Shown: positions 55,763 through 64,000 of the stretch, piece by piece
Layout: every line of letters begins with the position of its first letter
How positions within the stretch are numbered: position 1 is the first letter of the stretch
Source of the DNA: IDS-8 sp040902105
GTDB lineage: Bacteria; Pseudomonadota; Gammaproteobacteria; Steroidobacterales; Woeseiaceae
Reading direction: 5' to 3'
Length of the DNA: 64,000 bases
Assembly: GCA_040902105.1 (NCBI GenBank)
Contig: JBBDXW010000049.1
Span: 1-64,000, forward strand
The notes under the pieces: model-generated
What the model saw: the letters and a program-made list of their open reading frames with translations, nothing else
The model's database searches: none
Told to the model about the DNA's origin: nothing
Program-made: the position numbers and the translations under genes

Positions 55763-56871
55763 GATCCGGCTCCCGCGAGTTCGAGGCACAACTCGGCAAT
55801 GCGATCGAGCGACTTCGGCCTGGCAAGCGAGCGCGCACGCACGGCGCGTGCGCCGAGGTCGTCGCGACTGGTCAACCACTGCCGCAACAGCTCAGCCAGG
55901 GTTGCGGCGTCCAGGTCTTTCTCCTTGAGGATAACGGCGGCGCCCGCGTCGGCGAACGACCTGGCGTTGGCCGTCTGGTGATCGTCCACGGCACCGGGAA
56001 ACGGCACAAATATCGCAGGCAGGCCGGCGGCCGAAAGTTCGGCGACCGTCAGCGCTCCTGCACGACACACCACCAGGTCCGCCCACCCGTAAGCCGCCGC
56101 CATGTCCTCGATAAACGCTTCGGGTTCCACGTCGATACCGAATTGAGCGTAACTTTCGCGGGCCGTCGCGATCGTGCGGTCCCCCGACTGGTGCCTGACG
56201 ACCGGCCTCCGGTCCGGCGGCAATTGCGCGAGCGCCGCGGGAACGATTCGATTGAGGGCCAGCGCGCCCTGGCTTCCGCCGAGAACGAGCAGCCGGAGCG
56301 GGCCGCTGCGAGCCGCGAAGCGCGTCGCCGGGTTATCCAGCGCGGCAATTTCTTCGCGCACGGGATTGCCGACGGTCTCGGCATTGATGTGCGGAGAAAA
56401 GGTGCCCGGGAAGGCTTGCAGCACAACCCGGGCGAGACGCGCCAGAAGTCGGTTGGTGAGTCCTGCGATCGCATTCTGCTCATGGATGATGAGCGGCCGG
56501 CGGGTCAGCCAGGCGGCAAGTCCCCCCGGGCCGCTGACGAAGCCGCCCATGCCCAGTACGGCGGCCGGTCGGTGCTTTGCCATGACCCTGAGGGATTGCA
56601 GGAGCGCACGAAGCAGCTGGAAGGGCGCCGCAACGAACGCGAGGAAACCTTTGCCCCTCAAGCCCTGCACGCTGATCCATTCCGTGCTGATGCCGGCAGC
56701 CGGTACCACGCGCGATTCGATTCCGCGCTTCGTCCCGAGCCAGACCACGCCGTGCGATTTGTGCTTCAGTACCCGGGCAACCGCCAGTGCCGGGAAGACA
56801 TGCCCGCCCGTTCCGCCGGCCATCACGAGAATCGGACGATTCAGGTTTCGATCGGTGCGTCGATCGCTCAT
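55759..56871 (-). CDS. murG: UDP-GlcNAc:lipid I transferase MurG
   Basis: Peripheral inner-membrane GT-B enzyme (GT28) that makes lipid II. The lipid-binding glycine loop is MAGGTGGHVFPALAVA, a second G loop is MGGFVSGPGG and the third is LGGSQGA. 370 residues; ATG 56871 overlaps the ftsW stop. Confidence 0.97.
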   Translation of the reverse strand: MSDRRTDRNLNRPILVMAGGTGGHVFPALAVARVLKHKSHGVVWLGTKRGIESRVVPAAGISTEWISVQGLRGKGFLAFVAAPFQLLRALLQSLRVMAKHRPAAVLGMGGFVSGPGGLAAWLTRRPLIIHEQNAIAGLTNRLLARLARVVLQAFPGTFSPHINAETVGNPVREEIAALDNPATRFAARSGPLRLLVLGGSQGALALNRIVPAALAQLPPDRRPVVRHQSGDRTIATARESYAQFGIDVEPEAFIEDMAAAYGWADLVVCRAGALTVAELSAAGLPAIFVPFPGAVDDHQTANARSFADAGAAVILKEKDLDAATLAELLRQWLTSRDDLGARAVRARSLARPKSLDRIAELCLELAGAGS

Positions 56872-58064
56872 TCGCGATCTCCCGAGCGTCTTTTCGTCTT
56901 GAGATTTGCCGGGCGTGCGTCGGTCGCAAGCTCATGGTGAATCCGCAGCAGAAAGCCGATGCTTATCATCGCGACGATCAGGCTGCTGCGGCCGTAGCTT
57001 ATGAGCGGCAGCGTCAGACCCTTGGTCGGCAGCAAGCCCAGGTTGACGCCTATATTGATGAACGCCTGCAACCCGAGCCAGGTACCGAGTCCTATCGACA
57101 GATAGGCCTCGAACATGCGTTCCGCACTGGCGGCGCGCATGCCGAGCTGGAAGGTGCGCCACAAAAGCCCTGCGAAAAGCGCGATCAGGACGACCGTTCC
57201 CAGCAATCCGAACTCTTCGGCGAACACCGCAAACACGAAATCCGTGTGAGCTTCCGGAAGGTAGAACAGCTTCTGCACGCCGTCGCCGAGACCGACGCCG
57301 AACCATTGTCCGCGACCGATCGCGATGAGCGACTGAGTCAATTGAAATCCCGAATTGAACGGGTCCGACCACGGATCCAGGAAGCCGGTAAGCCGCTGCA
57401 GGCGGTATGGCGACGTCAGGGCAAGCGTCGCCATGGCAATCACCGCCACGCCGAAGAAAAGACAGAAATCGCGCAGGCGCGCGCCGGCGACGAACAACAT
57501 CGCAAGCGCCGTCGCGAGCAGGACAATCGCTGCGCCGAAATCCGGCTCGGCCAGCAACAAAGCGCAGGCGAGGCTCAGCACCAGCATAGGCCGAAGGAAT
57601 CCGGTGAATTCTTCGCGCACCGATTTGTTGCGGCGAACCAGGTGGCCGGCAATGAAAAGTATCAGGCACAATCGCGCGGGTTCCGATACCTGCACATTCA
57701 TGAAGCCGATGCGCATCCAGCGGGTGCTGCCATTGACCGTGTAACCGACACCGGGAATCAGCACGACGACCAGTAAAGCGAGTCCCAGGAGCAACATCAG
57801 CGGACTTAAGGTTCGCCAGACGTGCATCGGTATGAACAGGCAGACGAACGCAACGCCGGCGCCGATAAGAGCGGCAACTGCCTGGCGTTCGACGTAGTAG
57901 AAGGGATTGCCTACGGCGTTGTCCGAAATGGAGACCGACGCCGACGCGAGAATCACGAGCCCGCCCAGCAAGAGCGTCAACCCGATCGACATCAGCACCG
58001 TGTCGATCTGCAGCGGCGTCTTCAGGCGCGCCGGAAACGGCATCGTTGCCGATTGAAGACTCAT
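56868..58064 (-). CDS. ftsW: Septal SEDS peptidoglycan glycosyltransferase FtsW
   Basis: Polymerises septal glycan together with FtsI. About ten membrane helices in 398 residues; SEDS signatures include the catalytic-loop Asp-containing LAEPDFGAAIVL and the C-terminal NIGVNLGLLPTKGLTLPLISYG. It starts at ATG 58064, 24 bases after murD; this is the only non-overlapping junction between murD and ddl. Confidence 0.97.
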   Translation of the reverse strand: MSLQSATMPFPARLKTPLQIDTVLMSIGLTLLLGGLVILASASVSISDNAVGNPFYYVERQAVAALIGAGVAFVCLFIPMHVWRTLSPLMLLLGLALLVVVLIPGVGYTVNGSTRWMRIGFMNVQVSEPARLCLILFIAGHLVRRNKSVREEFTGFLRPMLVLSLACALLLAEPDFGAAIVLLATALAMLFVAGARLRDFCLFFGVAVIAMATLALTSPYRLQRLTGFLDPWSDPFNSGFQLTQSLIAIGRGQWFGVGLGDGVQKLFYLPEAHTDFVFAVFAEEFGLLGTVVLIALFAGLLWRTFQLGMRAASAERMFEAYLSIGLGTWLGLQAFINIGVNLGLLPTKGLTLPLISYGRSSLIVAMISIGFLLRIHHELATDARPANLKTKRRSGDRE

Positions 58065-58088
58065 GAGGGCAGACTCACGATGGGAGAC

Positions 58089-59471
58089 TCATGTTGCAAT
58101 CGCCTCCACCGCACGACAAAAGTCGCGGCCGCGCTCCGCATAGTTCGCATACTGATCGAAACTGGCACAGGCCGGCGCAAGCAAAACGGTATCGCCTTCT
58201 TCCGCGATACTCGCGCCAACCGATACTGCCGTCTTCATATCGGCCGCCTGGTAAACGGGCGCCTTTCCTTTCAGCGCTGAGGCGATTGCGGGTCCATCAC
58301 GTCCGATGAGCACGGCGCCACGCAATTTCTTGTGGACCGCGTTCGCGAGTTCCCTGAAGTCCCCGCCTTTGCCGTCGCCGCCGGCAATCAGTACGACCAG
58401 GCCGTCAATCGCAGCGACCGATGCGATGGCTGCGCCGACGTTGGTTGCCTTGGAGTCATTGATGAAGCGCACACCGGCATGCTGCGCGACGAACTGCATC
58501 CGATGAGGCAAACCCGGAAACTCGGTAAGCACCTGCAGCATCGGCGACAACTTGAGCCCGATCATTTGACCGGCAGCAAGCGCGGCCAGCGCGTTGGCAT
58601 GATTGTGTGCGCCGACCAGCGCCATATCCGATGTCGCCAGCAGCAATTGCGCGCCGCGTACCAGGAACTGCTCGCCTTCTTCATTCACCAGCCCGTAATT
58701 CTTGGCGGCAGGTTCGTCGAGTCCGAAGCTCAGCCGGGCTACGCCGTCCGGGATATGGCGCTCCGTTTCCGTATCCGCCCGATTGAATATGGCTGCTTTC
58801 GCCTGGCGGAAGATGCGATATTTCGCGGCGCGGTATTCGGATTCGCTACCGTGCCAGTCGAGATGATCGGCCGTGATGTTGAGCAGTACTGCAACGGTTG
58901 CCGGTAATACCAAGGTCCGGACCAACTGAAAGCTCGACAGTTCCAGCACGTACAGTTCAGGAGGTTCCACGGCGAGAAGGTCCAGAGCCGGTTCGCCGAG
59001 ATTCGCGCCTGACAGTACTTTTTTCCCCGCCGCCTCACACATCAGTGCGAGCAGGGTGGTGACCGTGCTCTTGCCGTTCGATCCCGTGATTGCGACGAAC
59101 GGCGCCTTCGCCTCGCGAACGAAAAGCTCGATATCGGATACGATTTCGAGACCGGCTTCGCGAGCCGCTTTAAGCAGCGGCTCGCTGTCGGCGACGCCGG
59201 GCGAAACAATGATCCGTCCGATGTCTTTCAGCGAATTCCGCGTCGCGCCGCCGAGAATTACGTCGGCACCGGGATCGATATTGCCGAGTTCTGCGAGCCC
59301 GGGAGGATTCTTGCGACTGTCGATGAAACGCGCCCGCCTGTTCTTTCGCTTCAGATAACGGGCTACCGACAGGCCGGTGGCGCCGAGACCGAATACCAGG
59401 TCTTTCTTGCCGGGTTTCGGTGCGACTTCAGCCGTTCGCGGGCGGCGCGTATTGTGATTCGCGGCGTTCAT
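58089..59471 (-). CDS. murD: UDP-MurNAc-L-alanine--D-glutamate ligase MurD
   Basis: Adds D-Glu. FGLGATGLSVARYL at the N terminus, P-loop TGSNGKSTVTTL, and the substrate region NDSKATNVGAA. 460 residues (E. coli 438), with a basic N-terminal extension of about 20 residues before the first strand. ATG 59471 overlaps the mraY stop. Confidence 0.96.
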   Translation of the reverse strand: MNAANHNTRRPRTAEVAPKPGKKDLVFGLGATGLSVARYLKRKNRRARFIDSRKNPPGLAELGNIDPGADVILGGATRNSLKDIGRIIVSPGVADSEPLLKAAREAGLEIVSDIELFVREAKAPFVAITGSNGKSTVTTLLALMCEAAGKKVLSGANLGEPALDLLAVEPPELYVLELSSFQLVRTLVLPATVAVLLNITADHLDWHGSESEYRAAKYRIFRQAKAAIFNRADTETERHIPDGVARLSFGLDEPAAKNYGLVNEEGEQFLVRGAQLLLATSDMALVGAHNHANALAALAAGQMIGLKLSPMLQVLTEFPGLPHRMQFVAQHAGVRFINDSKATNVGAAIASVAAIDGLVVLIAGGDGKGGDFRELANAVHKKLRGAVLIGRDGPAIASALKGKAPVYQAADMKTAVSVGASIAEEGDTVLLAPACASFDQYANYAERGRDFCRAVEAIAT

Positions 59472-60550
59472 CGTATTTTCAGACTCGCGAGTCCGATCAG
59501 CACGAGGATGACGGTAATGATCCAGAATCGGACGATGACCTTCGGTTCCGCCCAGCCTTTCAGTTCGAAGTGGTGATGCAACGGCGCCATGCGGAATACA
59601 CGCCGCCCGGTGAGCTTGAACGACACCACCTGAATGATGACGGAGACGGTCTCGACAACGAAAACGCCGCCCATGATCGCGAGCACGATTTCCTGGCGCG
59701 TGACGACCGCAACGGTGCCGAGCGCGGCGCCCAGGGACAGAGCGCCGATGTCACCCATGAAGACCTGCGCGGGATACGTATTGAACCAGAGGAAGCCTAA
59801 ACCTGCGCCCGCGAGCGCCGCGCAGAAGACGAGGATTTCTCCCGTCCCGGCGACGTATGGGAGCCCCAGGTACGCAGAAAAATTGACGTTGCCCGTTACG
59901 TAGGCAAACACGCCGAGTGCTCCGCCGACCAGCACGGTGGGCATGATGGCGAGTCCGTCCAGACCGTCGGTGAGATTGACCGCGTTGCTGAAGCCGACAA
60001 TGAACAGGAAACTCACGACCATCTGGAATACTCCCAGCGGCAGCGCAAGATCCTTGAAATACGGGATCAGCAATGAATGCCTGACGGTGTCGTCCGACAT
60101 GTAGTAAAGCGAAACCGCGGCAACGAGCGCTGCAATCGACTGCCAGAACAGTTTTTGCTTCGCCGACAATCCCTTGGGATCCTGCAGCACGAGCTTCTTG
60201 TAATCGTCGACGTACCCGATGACGCCGAAAGCGAGCGTGACGAAAAGCACGACCCAGACGTACGGGTTCTTCAGGTCCGCCCACAGCACGGTACTCACCA
60301 CGATTGCGGTCAGGATCAGCGCACCGCCCATGGTTGGCGTGCCGGCCTTGGGCAAGTGACTTGACGGCCCGTACTCGCGCACCGGCTGACCTGCCTGGTT
60401 GAGACTGAGCCTTGCGATCATGCGCGGGCCGATGACGAACGACAGCACGAGCGCGGTCAGCGCACCCAGGATCGCCCGCAGCGTCAGGTAACTGAAAACG
60501 TTGAACCCGGTCTCGAACTGGGTCAGGTAATTCGTCAGGTAGAGCAGCAC
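59468..60550 (-). CDS. mraY: Phospho-MurNAc-pentapeptide transferase MraY
   Basis: Makes lipid I at the inner membrane. Ten helices in 360 residues, the same length as E. coli. Motifs are TPTMGGALIL, FVDDYKK-type GYVDDYKKL, NAVNLTDGLDGLA and the HHHFE-type LHHHFELKG. The GTG at 60550 is preferred because GGAG lies upstream and the encoded start (VLLYLTNYLTQFETGFNVFSYL) matches the family. It follows the murF stop by 1 base. Confidence 0.97.
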   Translation of the reverse strand: MLLYLTNYLTQFETGFNVFSYLTLRAILGALTALVLSFVIGPRMIARLSLNQAGQPVREYGPSSHLPKAGTPTMGGALILTAIVVSTVLWADLKNPYVWVVLFVTLAFGVIGYVDDYKKLVLQDPKGLSAKQKLFWQSIAALVAAVSLYYMSDDTVRHSLLIPYFKDLALPLGVFQMVVSFLFIVGFSNAVNLTDGLDGLAIMPTVLVGGALGVFAYVTGNVNFSAYLGLPYVAGTGEILVFCAALAGAGLGFLWFNTYPAQVFMGDIGALSLGAALGTVAVVTRQEIVLAIMGGVFVVETVSVIIQVVSFKLTGRRVFRMAPLHHHFELKGWAEPKVIVRFWIITVILVLIGLASLKIR

Positions 60551-60551
60551 G

Positions 60552-61922
60552 TCAGGCTCCGCGACTCTGAACGGAATCGTTCTGCAACGCATGCACGACG
60601 CGTTCCATTTGCATGGACCGGGAACCCTTCACCAGCACGTTCACGCCGTGAGACACGTTCCGCCTGAGTTCGTGCACGAGTGCGTCGACGGTTTCGAACC
60701 AGGCAGCGTTGGTGCCGAACGCATCCGCCGTGTTTCGCGACAGAGGGCCGGTTGCGAACAATCGGCTTACGCCGGCTTTTTTGGCGGCGTCGCCGACCGA
60801 CCGATGCAGCTCCGCGGCGTCATCTCCCAGCTCGCGCATGTCGCCGAGCACAAGCCAGCTCTCGCCTTTGCACGACGCGATAAATTCCGCCGCCGCGATG
60901 ACGCTGGCCGGATTCGCGTTGTAGGTGTCGTCATAGACGGTGGCTCCGGCGATGCCGGTCAGCGGACGCAGCCGGCCGGATACCGGCTTCGCGGATTCGA
61001 GGCCGCGGCGAATCGACTCGCCGTCGACCCCAAGTACGGACGCCACCGCAGCTGCTGCGGTGGCGTGCATTACGTTGTGCCTGCCCGCAAGCGGCAATGT
61101 GACCTTGAGTTCTCCCGGCAGGTTCCTGGCTGTCAGAGTAAAGGTCGAGCCGGATTCGCTCGGGGTTACATCGACTGCCCGAAAATCCGCATCGCGGGCC
61201 AGGCCGAAGCTGACTACCCGGCCATTGGGCGCCAGCTTCCTCCAGAACGGGAAAAACCTGTCGTCCGCATTCAGGATCGCCCATTCCGGGCGCGGCGTGG
61301 CTTGCAATATTTCGCCTTTCGCGCGCGCCACGTCCTCGATGCTGCCGAAACCTTCAAGGTGCGCCGCGGCGGCGTTCGTGATAACGGCAATCCGGGGCAG
61401 GACCAGCGACGTGAGGTACGCGATTTCACCTGCGTGATTCGCGCCCATCTCGATTACGGCGAATCGATGCCGCGGTTCGATTTCGGACAGCATCAACGGT
61501 ACGCCGACGTCGTTGTTGAGATTGCCGCGCGTCGCGAGTGTCGGTCCCGAGATGGAGAGGCAAGCCGCAATGAGCTCTTTCAGCGTTGTCTTGCCGTTGC
61601 TTCCCGTGAGGCCGATCACCGTCGCCGGCATCCTCTGCCGCCATTCGGCAGCCAGTGCACCGAGGGCGCGGCGCGTGTCGCTGACTTTGATGACCGGTAA
61701 TTGCCCGTCGACGGCATCGCAGGCAACCGCCCCGGCCGCTCGTCCTGCCGCGGCTCTGCCTATGAATTCCTCGCCGTCATAATTCGGTCCACGCAACGCG
61801 AAAAAAAGCTCGCCGGCATCGAGTGTGCGCGTATCGCTGCTCACGCCACGGAATGCGTTGTCGGCGCCGTGCAGTGTTCCGTGCAGGATTTCGGCTGCGT
61901 GCGACAAGGTGCCCTCCATCAT
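60552..61922 (-). CDS. murF: UDP-MurNAc-tripeptide--D-Ala-D-Ala ligase MurF
   Basis: Adds the dipeptide made by Ddl. The P-loop is GLTGSNGKTTLKE, followed by RGNLNNDVGVPLML and the C-terminal YNANPASVIAA. 456 residues (E. coli 452). ATG 61922 overlaps the murE stop. Confidence 0.97.
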   Translation of the reverse strand: MMEGTLSHAAEILHGTLHGADNAFRGVSSDTRTLDAGELFFALRGPNYDGEEFIGRAAAGRAAGAVACDAVDGQLPVIKVSDTRRALGALAAEWRQRMPATVIGLTGSNGKTTLKELIAACLSISGPTLATRGNLNNDVGVPLMLSEIEPRHRFAVIEMGANHAGEIAYLTSLVLPRIAVITNAAAAHLEGFGSIEDVARAKGEILQATPRPEWAILNADDRFFPFWRKLAPNGRVVSFGLARDADFRAVDVTPSESGSTFTLTARNLPGELKVTLPLAGRHNVMHATAAAAVASVLGVDGESIRRGLESAKPVSGRLRPLTGIAGATVYDDTYNANPASVIAAAEFIASCKGESWLVLGDMRELGDDAAELHRSVGDAAKKAGVSRLFATGPLSRNTADAFGTNAAWFETVDALVHELRRNVSHGVNVLVKGSRSMQMERVVHALQNDSVQSRGA

Positions 61923-63457
61923 TGCCCGCGGCCGCCGACAGCCTGACGCGCATCGAGGTTTTTCAACGCGACCTGGTAGTCGGAGAACGGCCGCCGCGAG
62001 TTGCCTGTCACCTGGTAGTCTTCGTGCCCCTTTCCCGCAATCAGTACGACATCGTCGTTCCGCGCATTGCTGATTGCATACGCTATAGCAGCAGCGCGGT
62101 CCTCGATCGCAACCGTTCCCTCTTTCATCGCGCCAAGAACGGCTGCGATGATTTCAGCGGGGTCCTCGTTGCGTGGATTGTCGCTCGTAACCACGGGTCG
62201 ATCGGCAAGCTTCGCTACCGTCTCGCCCATCGGTCCGCGTTTGCCGCGATCCCGATCGCCGCCGCAGCCGAACACACACCAGAGGTCGCCTTTGCAATGA
62301 TTTCGCAAGGTCGCGAGTACGGCTTCCAGCCCGGCCGGCGTATGCGCGTAGTCGACATACACGACGGGCGTCGGCCCGGCTGAACCGGGCTGCACTCTTT
62401 GCATGCGTCCGGCCGGCGGCAGAACTTTACTCAACGCGTCCGTGGCGTCCGCCAGGGGAATTTCCCACGACAACAACTGCGCGAGAACCAGGGCCGCATT
62501 GGCCACATTGAAATCGCCGGCGAGCGGCAGGTGGAACCGCGTCGCGCCCCAGGAACCCCGTACCTCGACGGCCGAACCGTGCTCGTCCGCATCGATCGTC
62601 CGCAGGTGCACCTGCGGCACCGAGCCGTCGCTGCGTGCAACGATTGTCGAGACGGCGATCAACCTGTCTTTGCAACGATTCGCGAGCACCGCGCCGAACT
62701 CCGAATCGACCAGCACGATTCGATGTTCGACGTCCTCCGTAAGCACGAAGCGCGCTTTGGTTTCACCGTAGCTCTGCATGTCGCCGTGGTAATCGATATG
62801 GTCGCGGCTGAGGTTCGTAAACAGCACCGAGTCGAAGCGCACGCCATCGATGCGACTCTGGTGCAGCGCATGCGACGACACCTCGAGTGCCGCATGTCCG
62901 GCGCCCTGAAAGGCGAAATCCGCGAGATTTCTGTGCAGATCGATGCAACCGGGAGTTGTCAGTCCAAAATTCCTGTCCACGGTTGAGATGCCGGCGCCCA
63001 GGGTGCCCATGTAGGCGCACGGCTTATCAAGCATCTGCATGCATTCTGCGATGAGAAATGCCACAGTGGTTTTGCCGTTCGTGCCGGTCACGCCGCTGAC
63101 GTGCATGCGCCTGGACGGCGCGTCGAACCAGCGGTTGGCAATCTCACCCAGACGACCCGCGAGGCCGGCCGCCGGTATCATCACTGCGTCGGTGTCACCG
63201 GGCGGGTGCGCCGCCGTATCGCTGTCCCAGACAATGGCCGCGGCGCCCGCTTCAATCACCGGGTCGAGGAACGCGAGCCCGTGGTGACTCGCGCCCTGGC
63301 ATGCGAGAAAAGCGTTGCCCTTCGAGACGGTTCGGCTGTCGCTCGAAATGCCGGTGATCGGAACTGCCGGCGCGTCCGCAATGCCCTGCAAGAGCCAGTC
63401 CAGGTTGCGCTCCGTCCTTTCCGTTTTGATCCGATTTGTCATGGCCCGCAGACTCAT
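61919..63457 (-). CDS. murE: UDP-MurNAc-dipeptide--meso-diaminopimelate ligase MurE
   Basis: Adds the third stem residue. The P-loop is VTGTNGKTTVAFL. The DNPR motif (SDNPRNEDP) marks a meso-DAP enzyme rather than a lysine one. 512 residues (E. coli 495). ATG 63457 overlaps the ftsI stop by 4 bases. Confidence 0.97.
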   Translation of the reverse strand: MSLRAMTNRIKTERTERNLDWLLQGIADAPAVPITGISSDSRTVSKGNAFLACQGASHHGLAFLDPVIEAGAAAIVWDSDTAAHPPGDTDAVMIPAAGLAGRLGEIANRWFDAPSRRMHVSGVTGTNGKTTVAFLIAECMQMLDKPCAYMGTLGAGISTVDRNFGLTTPGCIDLHRNLADFAFQGAGHAALEVSSHALHQSRIDGVRFDSVLFTNLSRDHIDYHGDMQSYGETKARFVLTEDVEHRIVLVDSEFGAVLANRCKDRLIAVSTIVARSDGSVPQVHLRTIDADEHGSAVEVRGSWGATRFHLPLAGDFNVANAALVLAQLLSWEIPLADATDALSKVLPPAGRMQRVQPGSAGPTPVVYVDYAHTPAGLEAVLATLRNHCKGDLWCVFGCGGDRDRGKRGPMGETVAKLADRPVVTSDNPRNEDPAEIIAAVLGAMKEGTVAIEDRAAAIAYAISNARNDDVVLIAGKGHEDYQVTGNSRRPFSDYQVALKNLDARQAVGGRGQ

Positions 63458-64000
63458 TGGCTTCTGGTTCTTTGACCGATCGTTTGTTGGATGATGGTTT
63501 CCTGATTGATGGGTTCCTGATTGATGGTTTCTCGATTGATGTTCTTGGGGCTTATCGTTTTCAGACTCATGGCCTGCATGACGCTGCCCGGGTCGCGCGC
63601 CGGCAATGCATCCGGCGGAACCGCCAGCAACCGCAATGATTCCGACATGACTTCTGCGAACACCGGCGCTGCAACGTCACTGCCGTAATAGAGATCGCCG
63701 TGCGGCTCGTCGATGATCACGACCGCCGCCAGCCTGGGATCGCTGGCGGGCGCGAGGCCCGCAAAGATCGACAGGTACTTGTCCTCGGAATAGCCGCCGG
63801 CGGCGAACTTCCAGGCGGTGCCGGTCTTGCCGGCGACGCGGTAACCGATCACGCCGGCCTTGGCGCCGGTGCCGCCGGGCCGCACGACCTCCTCGAGCAT
63901 CTGGCGCACGGCGAGCGCCGTGTCGGCGCCGATGATCTGCGTGCCTTGCTTCAGTTCATTCGGTTCGTCTATCGCGACCAGAGAAACCGGCCGCATGTAG
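63454..64000 (-). CDS. ftsI: Septal penicillin-binding protein 3 FtsI, C-terminal part (cut by window edge)
   Basis: The 180 or so visible C-terminal residues contain the transpeptidase KTGT motif (RVAGKTGTAWKF), the LSIFAGLAPASDPRLAAVVIIDEP strand, and SDVAAPVFAEVMSESL. These are typical of FtsI, which cross-links septal peptidoglycan with FtsW. The catalytic SxxK and SxN motifs are upstream of the window. After the usual end of the domain there is an unusual Ile/Asn/Gln/Glu/Thr-rich tail made of five-residue repeats. Confidence 0.95.
   Translation of the reverse strand, partial: YMRPVSLVAIDEPNELKQGTQIIGADTALAVRQMLEEVVRPGGTGAKAGVIGYRVAGKTGTAWKFAAGGYSEDKYLSIFAGLAPASDPRLAAVVIIDEPHGDLYYGSDVAAPVFAEVMSESLRLLAVPPDALPARDPGSVMQAMSLKTISPKNINRETINQEPINQETIIQQTIGQRTRSQ
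63489..63548 (-). repeat. Four 15-base tandem repeats encoding the FtsI tail
   Basis: Units at 63489, 63504, 63519 and 63534, consensus GATTGATGGTTTCCT on the plus strand. On the coding strand they encode pentapeptides of the type INQET/INQEP/INRET. Confidence 0.88.

Noticed and set aside
60591..61700. 369-residue plus-strand frame opposite murF
   Set aside because: Antisense shadow of MurF.

Overview
The window is a GC-rich, gene-dense chromosomal segment from a gammaproteobacterium, interrupted once by a 100-base run of N (a scaffold gap). The evidence for the group is the synteny: mutS/pncC/recA/recX/alaS/csrA/tRNA-Ser, clpB/pgeF/rluD/bamD, pilB/pilC/pilD/coaE/zapD/mutT/secA, and secA/M23 peptidase/dciA/lpxC/ftsZ/ftsA/ftsQ/ddl/mur. 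MurE carries the DNPR signature of meso-diaminopimelate ligases, LpxC and BamD indicate an outer membrane, and dciA rather than dnaC serves as helicase loader. The species cannot be named from this sequence alone; the layout resembles the Xanthomonadales/Steroidobacterales/Woeseiales side of the class.

Layout. 0-9 kb: tRNA-Arg(ACG), a glutamate symporter, tRNA-Ser(GCU), csrA, alaS, recX, recA, thpR, pncC and a family-4 glycosyltransferase, all on the minus strand. 9-20.5 kb: mutS (+); then on the minus strand an alpha/beta hydrolase, nudB, aspS, an FmdB zinc ribbon, clpB, pgeF and rluD; then bamD (+). 20.7-27.1 kb: molybdate transporter modABC, glutamine-dependent nadE, and sucCD. 27.2-41.4 kb: a type IV pilus locus with pilS, pilR, a foreign-looking insert, two pilins, pilB, pilC, pilD and coaE. 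41.5-48.6 kb: zapD, mutT, secA, an M23 peptidase, dciA and lpxC. 49-64 kb: the division and cell-wall (dcw) cluster from ftsZ back to ftsI, almost every junction a 4-base stop/start overlap, ending inside ftsI at the window edge.

The accessory material lies mostly between pilR and pilA (30.2-35.1 kb). It holds a two-gene DUF4160/HTH module with an operator over its own -10 box, a RES/Xre toxin-antitoxin pair, a graveyard of duplicated fragments that includes a second, diverged and frameshifted copy of the pilR 3' end, a histidine-rich polytopic membrane protein and an acyltransferase. pilA itself has a clear sigma-54 promoter, matching PilS/PilR control.

The strongest unannotated regulatory signal is a GEMM-I cyclic-di-GMP riboswitch on the minus strand at about 46969-47061, in the leader of the M23 peptidase gene. 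It suggests that c-di-GMP tunes a cell-wall hydrolase encoded beside the division genes. The window also carries about 21 copies of a REP-like palindrome in ten clusters, one of which lies inside the signal-peptide region of modA and is read in frame.
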